A stretch of DNA of 64,000 nt, from NCBI GenBank assembly GCA_026706815.1, contig JAPOYA010000041.1:38500-102499 (forward strand), in the 5' to 3' direction. A program made the position numbers and the translations under genes. Positions 35,068 through 44,135 of the stretch are shown piece by piece; the stretch's first letter is position 1, and each line of letters starts with the position of its first letter. Under the pieces are notes generated by a model. That model made no database searches, had not been told where the DNA came from, and saw nothing but the letters and a program-made list of their open reading frames with translations. This stretch comes from Acidimicrobiaceae bacterium. GTDB taxonomy: Bacteria; Actinomycetota; Acidimicrobiia; Acidimicrobiales; Aldehydirespiratoraceae.

Positions 35068-35406
35068 ATGGAATTATCAAGCGAAAATACGGGTGGAGCG
35101 GTAATCGTAAAGGCCGTTGGCCGAGTTGACGGCGCCAACGCTCGTGACTTCCATGAAGGCCTGGAAGCAAGTATCGGCGCTGATGGCGAGTCGATGGTCC
35201 TTGACTTCGAGGGGTTGTCGTATATCAGCAGTGCTGGTCTGCGCGTGGTTCTGCTTGTTGCCAAGACGCTTCAACAACAGAGTGCCAAACTCGCGGTCTG
35301 CTCGCTTTCGGACTCGATCCGGGAGGTATTCGAGATCAGCGGCTTCGACAAGATCGTTCCCGTATACGCCGACACCGGCGACGCTGTGTCCGGGCTCGGG
35401 GTCTGA
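35068..35406 (+). CDS. STAS-domain anti-sigma-factor antagonist
   Basis: A 112-residue single STAS domain of the SpoIIAA/RsbV type. The phospho-acceptor region DFEGLSYISSAGLRVVL contains Ser54 and Ser55; the second is at the usual phosphorylated position. When unphosphorylated such proteins bind the anti-sigma kinase and free the sigma factor. The downstream genes supply a PP2C phosphatase that could dephosphorylate it and an RsbW-like kinase that could phosphorylate it. GAGG precedes the ATG. Confidence 0.9.
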   Translation: MELSSENTGGAVIVKAVGRVDGANARDFHEGLEASIGADGESMVLDFEGLSYISSAGLRVVLLVAKTLQQQSAKLAVCSLSDSIREVFEISGFDKIVPVYADTGDAVSGLGV

Positions 35407-35492
35407 TCCCCGCCTGAGACGACGGCTGCTTGGATCGCTCCTCGGGAGTGGCGCGTGTCGAAGGTTGACCTGAAGAGTTGGAGCAGAACAGC

Positions 35493-36659
35493 ATGAGCCG
35501 CATCCAACCCCCGTACAAAATTCTCGTAGTCGACGACGAGCCGGATCTGCAGCCGCTCGTACAGCAGCGAATGCGCCGCTATGTGCGTTCTGGTCAGTAT
35601 CAGTTCGTGTTCGCGCGGAACGGAGTCGAGGCGCTCCAATGCTTGCGACAGGACGATGAGATCGTCATCGTCCTGTCCGACATCAACATGCCGAAGATGG
35701 ACGGGTTGGCGTTGCTTGAGCAGATCCCCAAGGTCAATCCCAATATCCGGTCTGTGATCATCTCCGCGTACGGCGACATGAAGAACATCCGCACGGCGAT
35801 GAATCGGGGTGCGTTCGATTTCGTGACCAAGCCGGTCGACTTCGACGACTTGAAACTCACCATCGATCGGACGTTGCAACAGCTGTTGGAATGGCGCGAC
35901 GCCCTGGGCGCGCGAGACCGGCTTGTCGCCTTGCAGAACGAACTCGACGTCGCCTCGCAGATGCAGCAGTCGATCCTTCCCAAGAGTTTCCCGCAAGGCG
36001 CCGATTTCGAGATATATGCCAGCATGAAGCCGGCGCGTTCGGTGGGGGGAGACTTCTTCGATGTCATGCGGCTCGAAGGAGGAGTGCTCGGCCTGGCCGT
36101 GGCCGACGTTTCAGACAAGGGTGTGCCGGCCGCGCTGTTCATGATGTCGAGCCGGACCTTGCTGAAGGGAGCTGCGATAGGAGTGGGCAACCCGAGCGAG
36201 GTGTTGGCAGAGGTCAACAATCTGCTTTGTGAAGACAACGAGACAGCCATGTTCGTAACCCTCGTCTATGCGGTGTACGACCCCTCTAGCCGGAGGTTGA
36301 CCTTTGCGAACGGCGGCCATAACACGCCTGTCCTGATAGACGGCGACGGCAAGGCCACCCGCCTGCCCTTGACCGGGGGTGTGGCTCTGGGATTGGTGCC
36401 TGATCTTGAGTATGAGCAGATGAGCGTGACTCTCTCGCCCGGCGATCATGTCATCTTCTACACCGATGGCGTGACCGAGGCCATGAACGAGACTGAGGAG
36501 GAGTTCGGGATGGACCGTTTGGAGGGCCTCTTCTCGCGGTCCCGTCCAGTTGAAGCACGCTTGGTCAACGATGTCATATTTGACGCGGTCATGGATTTCG
36601 CGGGCGACGCCCCACAGTCCGACGACATCACTTGCATGACACTGCTAGCAGAGGGATAG
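35493..36659 (+). CDS. Response-regulator receiver fused to a SpoIIE-type PP2C phosphatase
   Basis: A 388-residue two-domain switch. The receiver (residues about 8-125) has the acidic pair DDE (15-17), phospho-acceptor Asp63 in LSDINMP, and the conserved lysine in FVTKPVD. A coiled linker follows (ALQNELDVASQMQQSILP), then the SpoIIE/RsbU phosphatase (about 165-385) with metal ligands in VGGDFFDV, VADVSDKGVPAAL, NGGHNTPVL, FYTDGVTEA and QSDDITCM. It would turn phosphorylation by a histidine kinase into dephosphorylation of the STAS protein, like RssB/HsbR-type switches. An in-frame TTG at 35478 is an alternative start. Confidence 0.93.
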   Translation: MSRIQPPYKILVVDDEPDLQPLVQQRMRRYVRSGQYQFVFARNGVEALQCLRQDDEIVIVLSDINMPKMDGLALLEQIPKVNPNIRSVIISAYGDMKNIRTAMNRGAFDFVTKPVDFDDLKLTIDRTLQQLLEWRDALGARDRLVALQNELDVASQMQQSILPKSFPQGADFEIYASMKPARSVGGDFFDVMRLEGGVLGLAVADVSDKGVPAALFMMSSRTLLKGAAIGVGNPSEVLAEVNNLLCEDNETAMFVTLVYAVYDPSSRRLTFANGGHNTPVLIDGDGKATRLPLTGGVALGLVPDLEYEQMSVTLSPGDHVIFYTDGVTEAMNETEEEFGMDRLEGLFSRSRPVEARLVNDVIFDAVMDFAGDAPQSDDITCMTLLAEG

Positions 36660-36675
36660 AGCCATTAGCACCGTC

Positions 36676-37080
36676 TTGTCCCTTGAACTCGAGAACGATC
36701 CTGCGGAACTGGAGCGGATGGCAAGCGCTGTCGAGGAGCTCGGAGAGCGACAGGACTGGTCCCCCGAGGTTGTTTTCAAGGTCAACCTGGTGCTTGAAGA
36801 GTTGGTAGTCAATGTGATGACGCACGGGAGCCATGAGGGGCTTGCAGAGATCGAGGTGACCGTCACCTCCTCCGAGGACCTTGTCTCGATACGGCTCTCA
36901 GACAACGGCATCGCTTTCGACCCGTTGACTGACGCCCCGGATCCTGAAGTGACGGCTTCGGTCGAAGACCGTCACATAGGCGGGTTGGGCGTGCACTTGG
37001 TCCGCACCATGATGGACAGCGTCAGCTATCAACGTGAGAACGGCAGGAACCTTCTGACAATGACGACCCAAAGAAACTAG
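36676..37080 (+). CDS. RsbW-like serine kinase / anti-sigma factor
   Basis: A GHKL ATPase of about 134 residues. N-box is LVLEELVVNVMTHGS, G1 box is LSDNGIAFDP and the G2 box is GGLGVHLVRTMMD. Proteins of this kind phosphorylate STAS antagonists and sequester a sigma factor. No sigma-factor gene is next to it, so its final target is not in the cluster. The start is uncertain: TTG 36676 is used here, but an in-frame ATT at 36664, 5 bases after the preceding stop, would give the more usual N-terminus. Confidence 0.88.
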   Translation: MSLELENDPAELERMASAVEELGERQDWSPEVVFKVNLVLEELVVNVMTHGSHEGLAEIEVTVTSSEDLVSIRLSDNGIAFDPLTDAPDPEVTASVEDRHIGGLGVHLVRTMMDSVSYQRENGRNLLTMTTQRN

Positions 37081-37106
37081 CCCGATAGCGCCATGGTGGT
37101 CTGGTG

Positions 37107-38414
37107 ATGGAGGAGAATTGCCGCTCATCGAGACGCATGATCGCTGCCCTGGTTTTGTCGTTGCTGCTGTTCGCCGCCAGTTGCTCTTCGTCTTCGGGAG
37201 AGAACGATTCGGGAGAGAGCGATTTGAGCGGCGGCACCCCTGACACTGCGGCGCCGGCGGTGGCGCCGAGCCCCCCTGACGACGACGGTCCAGCTCAAGG
37301 CGTTCTCGGCGGGCCGCCGGGGGTCTTGGACGACCGCGTGGTATTCGGTCAGTCGGCTGCATTCAGCGGCCCGGCCAGAGACCTCGGAAACGGCATGCGT
37401 CTGGGCATCGAGGCTGCCTTTGAAGAGGTGAACCAGAGCGGCGGAGTTCATGGGCGCCGCCTCGAGCTCGTGTCGTTCGACGACGCCTACGAACCCGAAG
37501 CCGCCATCGACAACACTCAGCAGCTGATCAACAGCGGTGACGTGTTCGCCCTGATCGGCGCGGTAGGCACACCCACCTCGCGATCAGCGGTACCCGTTGC
37601 CACGGCTGCTGAAATTCCCTACCTCGCTCCGTTCACCGGCGCCGCGTTCCTGCGAGATCCGCAGCAGACCATCGTGTTCAACCTGCGAGCCTCCTACAAC
37701 CAGGAGACCCAGGAGATGGTGGATCGTCTCGTCTCTGAGTTGGGCATTGAGCGGATCGCGGTGATGTATCAGGACGACTCCTTTGGACAGGCTGGATACA
37801 ACGGTGCACGCGCGGCGCTTGATCGTCGCGGCATGGAGGCGGTGTCTGTGGGCCTGTACCCGCGGAATACGACAGCCGTCAAGACCGGGCTGTTGGATCT
37901 CAAGCAGGGCGATCCCGAAGGCGTGATCGTGATTGGCGCCTATCAACCGGTCGCTTGGTTGATTCGCTGGGCGCGCGAGACAGGCTTGGACGCGGTGTTC
38001 GTCACGATCTCGTTCGTGGGCAGCAACGCCCTCGCGCAGGAATTGGGTCCCGACGGCGCCGGAGTGCTGACCACGCAGGTTGTGCCGTTCCCCTCTGACG
38101 CCAGCGTCCCTGTCGTGTCTTCCTATCTCGACGCCCTGTCGGCGTACCACTCAGAAACCGTGCCCGGATTCGTGTCTTTGGAGGGATACCTTGCGGGCCG
38201 GTTGGCCATTGCCGGTCTGGAGAGTTGTGGGCGAACCGTCGACAGGGAGTGCTTCTCGGATCGTTTCGCTTCCTCTGAGCCAATAGACATCGACGGATTC
38301 GTGCTGAATTACGGGGAAGATGACAATCAGGGTTCGGACCAGGTGTTCTGGACCATGATCGATGAGAACGGCGACTATCGCCCTCTCAGCGACTGGCAGG
38401 TCATGGCTCCATGA
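37107..38414 (+). CDS. Periplasmic-binding lipoprotein (branched-chain amino acid type)
   Basis: A 435-residue lipoprotein with lipobox LFAASC (Cys about 25) and a Ser/Pro-rich linker to residue 70. The rest is a Peripla_BP_6 (LivJ/UrtA-like) fold: VVFGQSAAFSGPARDLGNGMRLGIEAAFEEVN, FDDAYEPEAAIDNTQQLI, FALIGAVGTPTSRSAVPVA, IAVMYQDDSFGQAG and YLAGRLAIAGLESCG. No transporter permease or ATPase gene is nearby, while a histidine kinase gene overlaps its stop by 4 bases. A sensory rather than transport role is therefore likely: it would present a bound ligand to the kinase. Confidence 0.85.
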   Translation: MEENCRSSRRMIAALVLSLLLFAASCSSSSGENDSGESDLSGGTPDTAAPAVAPSPPDDDGPAQGVLGGPPGVLDDRVVFGQSAAFSGPARDLGNGMRLGIEAAFEEVNQSGGVHGRRLELVSFDDAYEPEAAIDNTQQLINSGDVFALIGAVGTPTSRSAVPVATAAEIPYLAPFTGAAFLRDPQQTIVFNLRASYNQETQEMVDRLVSELGIERIAVMYQDDSFGQAGYNGARAALDRRGMEAVSVGLYPRNTTAVKTGLLDLKQGDPEGVIVIGAYQPVAWLIRWARETGLDAVFVTISFVGSNALAQELGPDGAGVLTTQVVPFPSDASVPVVSSYLDALSAYHSETVPGFVSLEGYLAGRLAIAGLESCGRTVDRECFSDRFASSEPIDIDGFVLNYGEDDNQGSDQVFWTMIDENGDYRPLSDWQVMAP

Positions 38415-40612
38415 GAGGCTGGCTCAAACGAATTGCCGAGCGCCGATTTCGCATCTCGACCCGCCTGTATACGGTGATCGGCTCGGCTGTCGTTCTGACT
38501 GTCGCAGCCAGTCTGGTCGGTTGGTACTCCATCAATCGGGTGGGCGATGTGCAAGAGCGGGTCAACGAAGGCAGCGTCCCGGCCATGGCGGTCGCCTTCA
38601 GTGTCGCCCAGTACAGCGGCGAGTTGATCGCCGCGTCGCCGCGCATCGCCGCGGCCACGCCGGAAGACCTTGATTCTGTTGCCGCGAGCATCAACGAGAC
38701 TTACGCCGCGTTCGACTCGGAACTGGTGGCTCTGGAGTCGACGGCTATGCGACCCGGTCAGAATCAGCTCGTCAGGGGTCTCGGGGTCACGCTCCGCTCG
38801 AACATTGAGGAGATCAAGTTCGATCGCCTCGAATTGTTCCAACTCGACGACCTCAAGTCTGACCTCCAAGCGCAACTCGACGAACTGCGCGCCGAGATCG
38901 ACGCGGCGCTGATCCCTGCTCTGGACGATCAGTTCTTCTTCCTGATGACCGGTTACCAGGATCTCGACGAGCCGCCCAGCTCGCGTGCTGAGCACCTGTC
39001 GGAGGAAGAAATCCGGAAGTTCCGCTCCCTGTCCGAGCTTCAAGCCAACGCCAACATATCGACCCAGTTGCTTGCGAGTGCCTCTGGTTTGTCGGATGCG
39101 TCGACCATTGAGCCGTTGCGCGAACGGTTCGAGGCGTCGTCCGCCCGTATCCAGCGGAACATCTCTCAGCTGAGGGAGAGCGACCCGCTCTTGGCTGATG
39201 AGTTTGATCCACTTTTCGAGAGGCTGTTCGTGTTGGGAGCGGATCAGGGCGGGTTCGATCTGCGCGAATCCGAGCTGCGTTTGCTGCAGTCCCAAGAGGA
39301 GCTCCTGAATCGCAATCGCGCGGTTGCCGCAGATCTCCTCGACAATGTCAACTCGCTGGTCAGAGCCGCCGAGATCAGTGTCCAGGAAGCGACCCAGGCA
39401 TCTGAGAACGCGATCTGGACCGGCCGGACCCTGCTGCTGGCGATCAGCGCGATCAGCATTGTCGGCGGCCTGTTGATCATCTATCAGGTTGGGCGGGTGC
39501 TTCTGCGTCGCCTGGCGCGCCTGTCGGACTGGATGCGCGGTATGGCCAGAGGCAATTTGGAGCTCACGGCCGACGTCGGAGGACGCGACGAGATAGCGGA
39601 CATGGGTGCGGCAGTCGAGGTGTTCCGCCAACACGCTCTGGAAGTGCAGAGGCTCAACTTGGTCGAGCTGTTGGCAGAGGAACTGCAGGAGAAGAACGCT
39701 CAGCTCGAAGAGGTGCTAGCCGACCTGCAAAAGGCGCAAGATCAGATCGTCATGCGGGAGAAATTGGCGGCACTCGGTGAGCTGACGGCGGGCGTCGCAC
39801 ACGAGATCAAGAACCCTCTGAATTTCGTCAAGAACTTCTCGGAGGCATCGGAGGAGCTGATTGATGAGCTGAACGAGATTCTCGAGGAGATCGGCGACAG
39901 CATTTCAGAGGATCAGAAGTCATGGATCGCAGAGATAAAGGGTGATCTCAGCGACAACCTTGAAAGGATCCGCTCCCACGGAGACCGTGCCAACCGGATA
40001 GTGACCGACATGCTCTCGATGGGCCGGGACACCGGTGAATGGCAGATGGCCAACATCAACAACCTCCTAGAGGAGCACGCTCGCTTGGCCTATCACTCCG
40101 CGCGTGTCACTGATTCAGAGTTCCAGCTCGATCTGCAGCACGATCTCGACGAGGAGGTGGGGGAGATAAGGGTCATCCCCAGAGATTTGAGTCGGGTGTT
40201 CTTGAACATGGTGGGCAACGCCTGCGATGCCACCGATGAGAAAAGGCGCCGGATCTGGGGCGCCTCAGAGGAGGATGAACCCTACGGAGAGTCGTATTCT
40301 CCGACGTTGTGGCTCAGCACTCGACGCACTGAAGATCAAGTCGAGATCCGGATCAGGGACAACGGCAACGGCATACCCCCCGATGTCGCCGACAAGATCT
40401 TCAACCCCTTCTTCACGACGAAGCCCACCGATCGGGGCACTGGGCTAGGTCTTGCCATATCCAGCGACATTGTGCGCCAACATGGTGGAACTATCAGCGT
40501 GGATTCCGAAATAGGCGAGTACACCGAGATGCTCATTACCCTGCCCACAGAGCTGCCAGAAGAGCCAACTCCGGCTCTTTCTCAGGAAGTCGACGCGGCC
40601 GCGGCCACATAA
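38411..40612 (+). CDS. Membrane sensor histidine kinase
   Basis: A 733-residue kinase. Span 1 is residues about 20-40 and span 2 about 337-360, enclosing a 295-residue helical extracytoplasmic sensor of the TorS-like four-helix kind. A HAMP domain (about 361-412) and coiled coil (413-450) follow. The phospho-acceptor is His464 in GVAHEIKNPLNFVKN. The ATPase has NMVGNACDATDEKRR, DNGNGIPPDVADKIFNPFFTT and GTGLGLAISSDIV. The closest receiver protein is the PP2C fusion three genes upstream. The ATG overlaps the binding-protein stop (ATGA), coupling the two. Confidence 0.93.
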   Translation: MRGWLKRIAERRFRISTRLYTVIGSAVVLTVAASLVGWYSINRVGDVQERVNEGSVPAMAVAFSVAQYSGELIAASPRIAAATPEDLDSVAASINETYAAFDSELVALESTAMRPGQNQLVRGLGVTLRSNIEEIKFDRLELFQLDDLKSDLQAQLDELRAEIDAALIPALDDQFFFLMTGYQDLDEPPSSRAEHLSEEEIRKFRSLSELQANANISTQLLASASGLSDASTIEPLRERFEASSARIQRNISQLRESDPLLADEFDPLFERLFVLGADQGGFDLRESELRLLQSQEELLNRNRAVAADLLDNVNSLVRAAEISVQEATQASENAIWTGRTLLLAISAISIVGGLLIIYQVGRVLLRRLARLSDWMRGMARGNLELTADVGGRDEIADMGAAVEVFRQHALEVQRLNLVELLAEELQEKNAQLEEVLADLQKAQDQIVMREKLAALGELTAGVAHEIKNPLNFVKNFSEASEELIDELNEILEEIGDSISEDQKSWIAEIKGDLSDNLERIRSHGDRANRIVTDMLSMGRDTGEWQMANINNLLEEHARLAYHSARVTDSEFQLDLQHDLDEEVGEIRVIPRDLSRVFLNMVGNACDATDEKRRRIWGASEEDEPYGESYSPTLWLSTRRTEDQVEIRIRDNGNGIPPDVADKIFNPFFTTKPTDRGTGLGLAISSDIVRQHGGTISVDSEIGEYTEMLITLPTELPEEPTPALSQEVDAAAAT

Positions 40613-41713
40613 ATGGCGGATGGTCGCGTCGGCGCCATCGTCGAGCAATGCTGGCATCGTGTCCCAGGCGGCACCGCTGTCTCCACGGTCCGGAGCCTGG
40701 CGGCTTTGGCGCGGCTCTCCGACTGGGAGGTCGTGGGAATAGCAGCCTCCCATCGCGGCCCTCCCGGCGAGATCGCAGTTCCGCCTGTTGAGGTATGCCA
40801 CATGCGGCTGCACCGTGTTGCGCTGTACGAGGCCTGGCATCGGTTTCGCAGGCCGCATATCCAATCGCGGACCGGACCTCTGGATGTCGTTCACGCAACT
40901 GGAGGTGTGATTCCGCCTCCAGGCGATGCGGCGTTGGTGGTAACCATCCATGATCTCGCGTTCCTCCGCCATCCCGAGCATTTCAACCGACGAGGCGTTG
41001 CCTTCATGAGCCGCGCCTTCGAGTTGGCGAAACGGCACGCTGATGCGGTTCTGGTGCCTTCGGGGCACACGCAGGAGGATTGTGTCTCGCACGGTCTTTC
41101 AGCCGACCGGCTCTGTGTTGTCCCGTGGGGTGTGACTCCGCAGTCAGTGAGCGAACGAGACCGTTCGGAGGTGCGGTCCCGCTATCGTCTGCCTTCGCAG
41201 TTCCTGCTCTGGGCTGGCACTGCCGAACCTCGCAAGAATCTCAAGGCTCTGATCTCAGCGGTGGCGCGGACCGAGAAGCGTCTGCCGCTGCTTCTTGTCG
41301 GACCCGGCGGTTGGGGAGTCGATGCAGGTGATTTGACCGCGGGCTCAACTGTTGACGTGCGTCATCTTGGGCCCGTTCCGAGCGGCGACCTTCGAGTTCT
41401 GTACGACTTGGCCCATGTGTTCGTCTACCCGAGCCTTATGGAGGGTTTCGGCATGCCCGTGCTGGAGGCGATGGCTCAAGGCACGGCGGTGGTCACCAGT
41501 TCGGGAACCGCCACGGGCGAAGTTGCGGGGCCTGCAGGGGTGCTGGTCGATCCTGCCAGTGTCGATTCGATCGCAGCGGGCATTGACTCGGTAGTCGGCG
41601 ACGACGAGCTTCGCGAGAAGCTGGCACACGCCGCTGCGCAAAGAGCCGGGACGATGACGTGGGAACGCACCGCTTCAGGGATCGCCGCCGTCTACAACGG
41701 GGTGCTCAGGTGA
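40613..41713 (+). CDS. Family 4 glycosyltransferase
   Basis: A 366-residue GT-B enzyme whose ATG directly follows the kinase stop codon. N-terminal landmarks are GGTAVSTVRSLAALA and VVTIHDLAFLRHPEHF. The C-terminal domain has LLWAGTAEPRKNLKALI and the donor-binding YPSLMEGFGMPVLEAMAQG, similar to mannosyltransferases of the PimB-like group. It begins a run of three coupled GT4 genes up to 44051. Contiguity with the signalling genes is probably read-through; no functional tie is seen. Confidence 0.86.
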   Translation: MADGRVGAIVEQCWHRVPGGTAVSTVRSLAALARLSDWEVVGIAASHRGPPGEIAVPPVEVCHMRLHRVALYEAWHRFRRPHIQSRTGPLDVVHATGGVIPPPGDAALVVTIHDLAFLRHPEHFNRRGVAFMSRAFELAKRHADAVLVPSGHTQEDCVSHGLSADRLCVVPWGVTPQSVSERDRSEVRSRYRLPSQFLLWAGTAEPRKNLKALISAVARTEKRLPLLLVGPGGWGVDAGDLTAGSTVDVRHLGPVPSGDLRVLYDLAHVFVYPSLMEGFGMPVLEAMAQGTAVVTSSGTATGEVAGPAGVLVDPASVDSIAAGIDSVVGDDELREKLAHAAAQRAGTMTWERTASGIAAVYNGVLR

Positions 41714-42807
41714 TCTCGGTCGCTGTGAATCTCGCCTGGTTGGTACCCGGCGATGTCGGCGGGAGCGAGGAGTACACAACCCGTCTGCTCGCTTCGGTCG
41801 TGCACAGCGCGCCAGCCGATCTCACGCTTGAGATCGTCGCTTCGAAGCGGCTGCAGCGGAGCTGTCCGTGGATGGCGGCGCTGCCGTTTGCTCGGCTTGC
41901 GGGCCCCTTGGGCAACCGCGGGTTCCGGATACTGGCTGAATCGACTCAGGTGCATCGAGCCACTCGCAACGCCGACGTCGTGCATCATTTCGGCGGGCGC
42001 TTGCCGGCTGTGCGAAACCCTCGCGCGATCTTGACGATCCATGATCTGCAGCCGTTCGACATGCCCGAGAATTTCAGCCGAGTGAAACGACAGTATCTGC
42101 GTTGGGCTGTGCAACGCTCGGCAGACTCGGCTTGTCTGGTCTGCACTCCTTCAAGGTGGGTCGCGGAATCCGTTGTGGAAAGACTCGGCGTCAGCCCGGA
42201 CAAGGTCCGGGCGGTGTCGTCGACTTGGGACCCGGCACTGCTCGCCCATGACAATTCCGCTGAGATCGCTGAACTCGGAGACGGTCCTGTAGTGCTGTAT
42301 CCAGCCGCCACCCATCCCCACAAGAACCATCTGACGTTGCTTCAGGCGGTGGATCGACTTGCTGATCGCCACCGCGACCTCACCTTGGTGCTCACTGGCG
42401 GTGAGGGCAGGGCTGAGGCCGGGGTTGCCTCGAGGGTCGCCAGAGCACGGGCTCGGGTCCGGCGCCTCGGTCGGGTCAGCCCAGCGCTGCTGTCGGCGTT
42501 GATTCAACGAGCGGATGTACTGGCCTTTCCGTCCCGTTATGAGGGATTCGGTCTGCCGCTGCTTGAAGCCATGAACGCGGGCACTCCAGTGATCGCCGGC
42601 GACAACAGTGCCATGCCCGAGGTCGTGGCAGAAGCCGGGTTGCTGCTTCAAGCGGACGATCCCGGGACTTGGGCTGATGCCATCGACGAGGTGGTCGCGA
42701 ACAGATCTTTGGCGAGTCGTTTGAGCGCTGCAGGGCAAGCGCGCGCCGAGCACTACGCCCCGGAGTCTGCGGCCGCTCGACTGGTCGATGCATGGCGGAG
42801 CCTCTAG
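41710..42807 (+). CDS. Family 4 glycosyltransferase
   Basis: A 365-residue GT4 enzyme. GTG 41710 overlaps the previous stop (GTGA) and starts right at the fold (ISVAVNLAWLVPGDVGGSEEY), so it is preferred over in-frame codons further upstream. LTIHDLQPFDMPENFS, LYPAATHPHKNHLTLLQAV and FPSRYEGFGLPLLEAMNAG are the GT4 landmarks. It strongly resembles the gene before it in layout, suggesting an old duplication. Confidence 0.86.
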   Translation: MISVAVNLAWLVPGDVGGSEEYTTRLLASVVHSAPADLTLEIVASKRLQRSCPWMAALPFARLAGPLGNRGFRILAESTQVHRATRNADVVHHFGGRLPAVRNPRAILTIHDLQPFDMPENFSRVKRQYLRWAVQRSADSACLVCTPSRWVAESVVERLGVSPDKVRAVSSTWDPALLAHDNSAEIAELGDGPVVLYPAATHPHKNHLTLLQAVDRLADRHRDLTLVLTGGEGRAEAGVASRVARARARVRRLGRVSPALLSALIQRADVLAFPSRYEGFGLPLLEAMNAGTPVIAGDNSAMPEVVAEAGLLLQADDPGTWADAIDEVVANRSLASRLSAAGQARAEHYAPESAAARLVDAWRSL

Positions 42808-44051
42808 TGCGGATTCAGATCGTCTGTCCCCATTTCGAACCTGATGCAGCGCCGACCGGGGCAGTGATCAGCGAGGTTGTCCGCGGACTCGTGTCACGGG
42901 GTCACGAAGTCGATGTTGTCACCTCGCTCCCCTGGTATCTGGAGCATGCGGTGGATGAGGCCTGGAAGGGTCGGGTCATTCGCAAAGAGCGGACTTCCTG
43001 GGGTTCGATCACTCGCGTCTATCCCTTCCCGACCAACAAGCGCAACATCTTGGCACGAGCATTCGGCTTCGCCGGGTTCACGGTGTTGGCTTCCCTCTGT
43101 TCGTTGACCGAGCGGCGACGGCCGGAAGTGGTCATGGCGATGTCGCCACCGCTCACGCTCGGCTTGGCCGCCTGGCTGACAGCGAGGTTGCGCCGGGCGC
43201 CGTTCGTGTTCAACGTTCAGGACGTCTTCCCCGATGTCGCCGTGGAAGTCGGAGCGATTTCGAATAAGCGGTTGATCCGCCTGCTCGAAGGGCTGGAGCG
43301 GTTCGTGTACCGCCGCGCTGACGCTGTGACCGTGCTTTCTGAGGACCTCCGGGACAATGTCGAGTCGAAGATTGTCAGCGAAACGACGAATGAGCGTGCG
43401 GTCGGCAAGGTTCGCCTCATCCCGAACTTTGTCGACATCGAGCGGATCCGACCACAGGCGCGCGACAATTCCTACCGGTCCGAGTTCGGTCTCGGCGCTC
43501 GAACTGTTGTCATGTATGCAGGCAATCTCGGGTTTTCTCAGCCACTTGAACTCATGGTTGAAGCGGCCCGCGAGCTGGCGGACCGTGACGATTTGGTTTT
43601 CGTCATCAACGGCGACGGTTCGAGACGCCAAGAGCTCGAGTTGCTCGCGAGCGGGCTCGACAACCTGGTTTTCGCCGACTATCAGCCGGCGGAGCGGCTT
43701 GGCGAGGTTCTCGCTGCCGGTGATGTGCACGTCATCGCTCTGCGCCGGGGACTCGGCAGGTCGTCGGTGCCGTCGAAGCTCTATTCGATCCTGGCGTCTG
43801 GTCGCGCAGTGTTGGCGTCGGTTGATCCCGGCACCGAGGTGGCGACTGTGGTCTCCTCGCAGCGAGCAGGGATGGTGGTTGCGCCGCAGGACCAGGCGGC
43901 CTTCACCGCGGCTGTGCTGGAACTGCTCGACAATGCTGATTTGGCTGCCATGGGTTCGGCGGGCAGGCAGTTTGTGTTGAAGTGGGCGTCGCCCGATGGG
44001 GTGGCCGCGGCGTATGCGGGTCTATTCGCGGAGTTGAAACGCGCGCGGTGA
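42807..44051 (+). CDS. Family 4 glycosyltransferase, WcaI-like
   Basis: A GT-B enzyme of 414 residues from GTG 42807, which shares its first base with the previous stop (TAGTG); ATG 42792 would add five residues. The N-terminal domain reads IQIVCPHFEPDAAPTGAVISEVVRG-like, followed by FVFNVQDVFPDVAVEVG, a segment typical of WcaI/WbuB colanic-acid-type transferases that often act on fucose or N-acetylated sugars. The C-terminal part has VMYAGNLGFSQPLELMVE and SSVPSKLYSILASGRAVLA. Last of three coupled GT4 genes. Confidence 0.85.
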   Translation: MRIQIVCPHFEPDAAPTGAVISEVVRGLVSRGHEVDVVTSLPWYLEHAVDEAWKGRVIRKERTSWGSITRVYPFPTNKRNILARAFGFAGFTVLASLCSLTERRRPEVVMAMSPPLTLGLAAWLTARLRRAPFVFNVQDVFPDVAVEVGAISNKRLIRLLEGLERFVYRRADAVTVLSEDLRDNVESKIVSETTNERAVGKVRLIPNFVDIERIRPQARDNSYRSEFGLGARTVVMYAGNLGFSQPLELMVEAARELADRDDLVFVINGDGSRRQELELLASGLDNLVFADYQPAERLGEVLAAGDVHVIALRRGLGRSSVPSKLYSILASGRAVLASVDPGTEVATVVSSQRAGMVVAPQDQAAFTAAVLELLDNADLAAMGSAGRQFVLKWASPDGVAAAYAGLFAELKRAR

Positions 44052-44121
44052 CCCGCTGGTCGTCACAGGAGCCAACCGGCGAATCGGACGCCGAGCGCGC
44101 CGTTCGTTGCTGCTTCAGCGC

Positions 44122-44127
44122 TAGCGT
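44122..44127 (+). promoter_or_regulatory. -10 box of the His-rich membrane protein gene
   Basis: TAGCGT lies 8 bases before GTG 44136, leaderless spacing that supports this start. Confidence 0.5.
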
Positions 44128-44135
44128 AATGGCTC

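Noticed and set aside
37107..38414. Binding lipoprotein called as an ABC transport component
   Set aside because: No permease or ATPase gene is within the window near it, and it overlaps a histidine kinase gene, so a sensory role is preferred.
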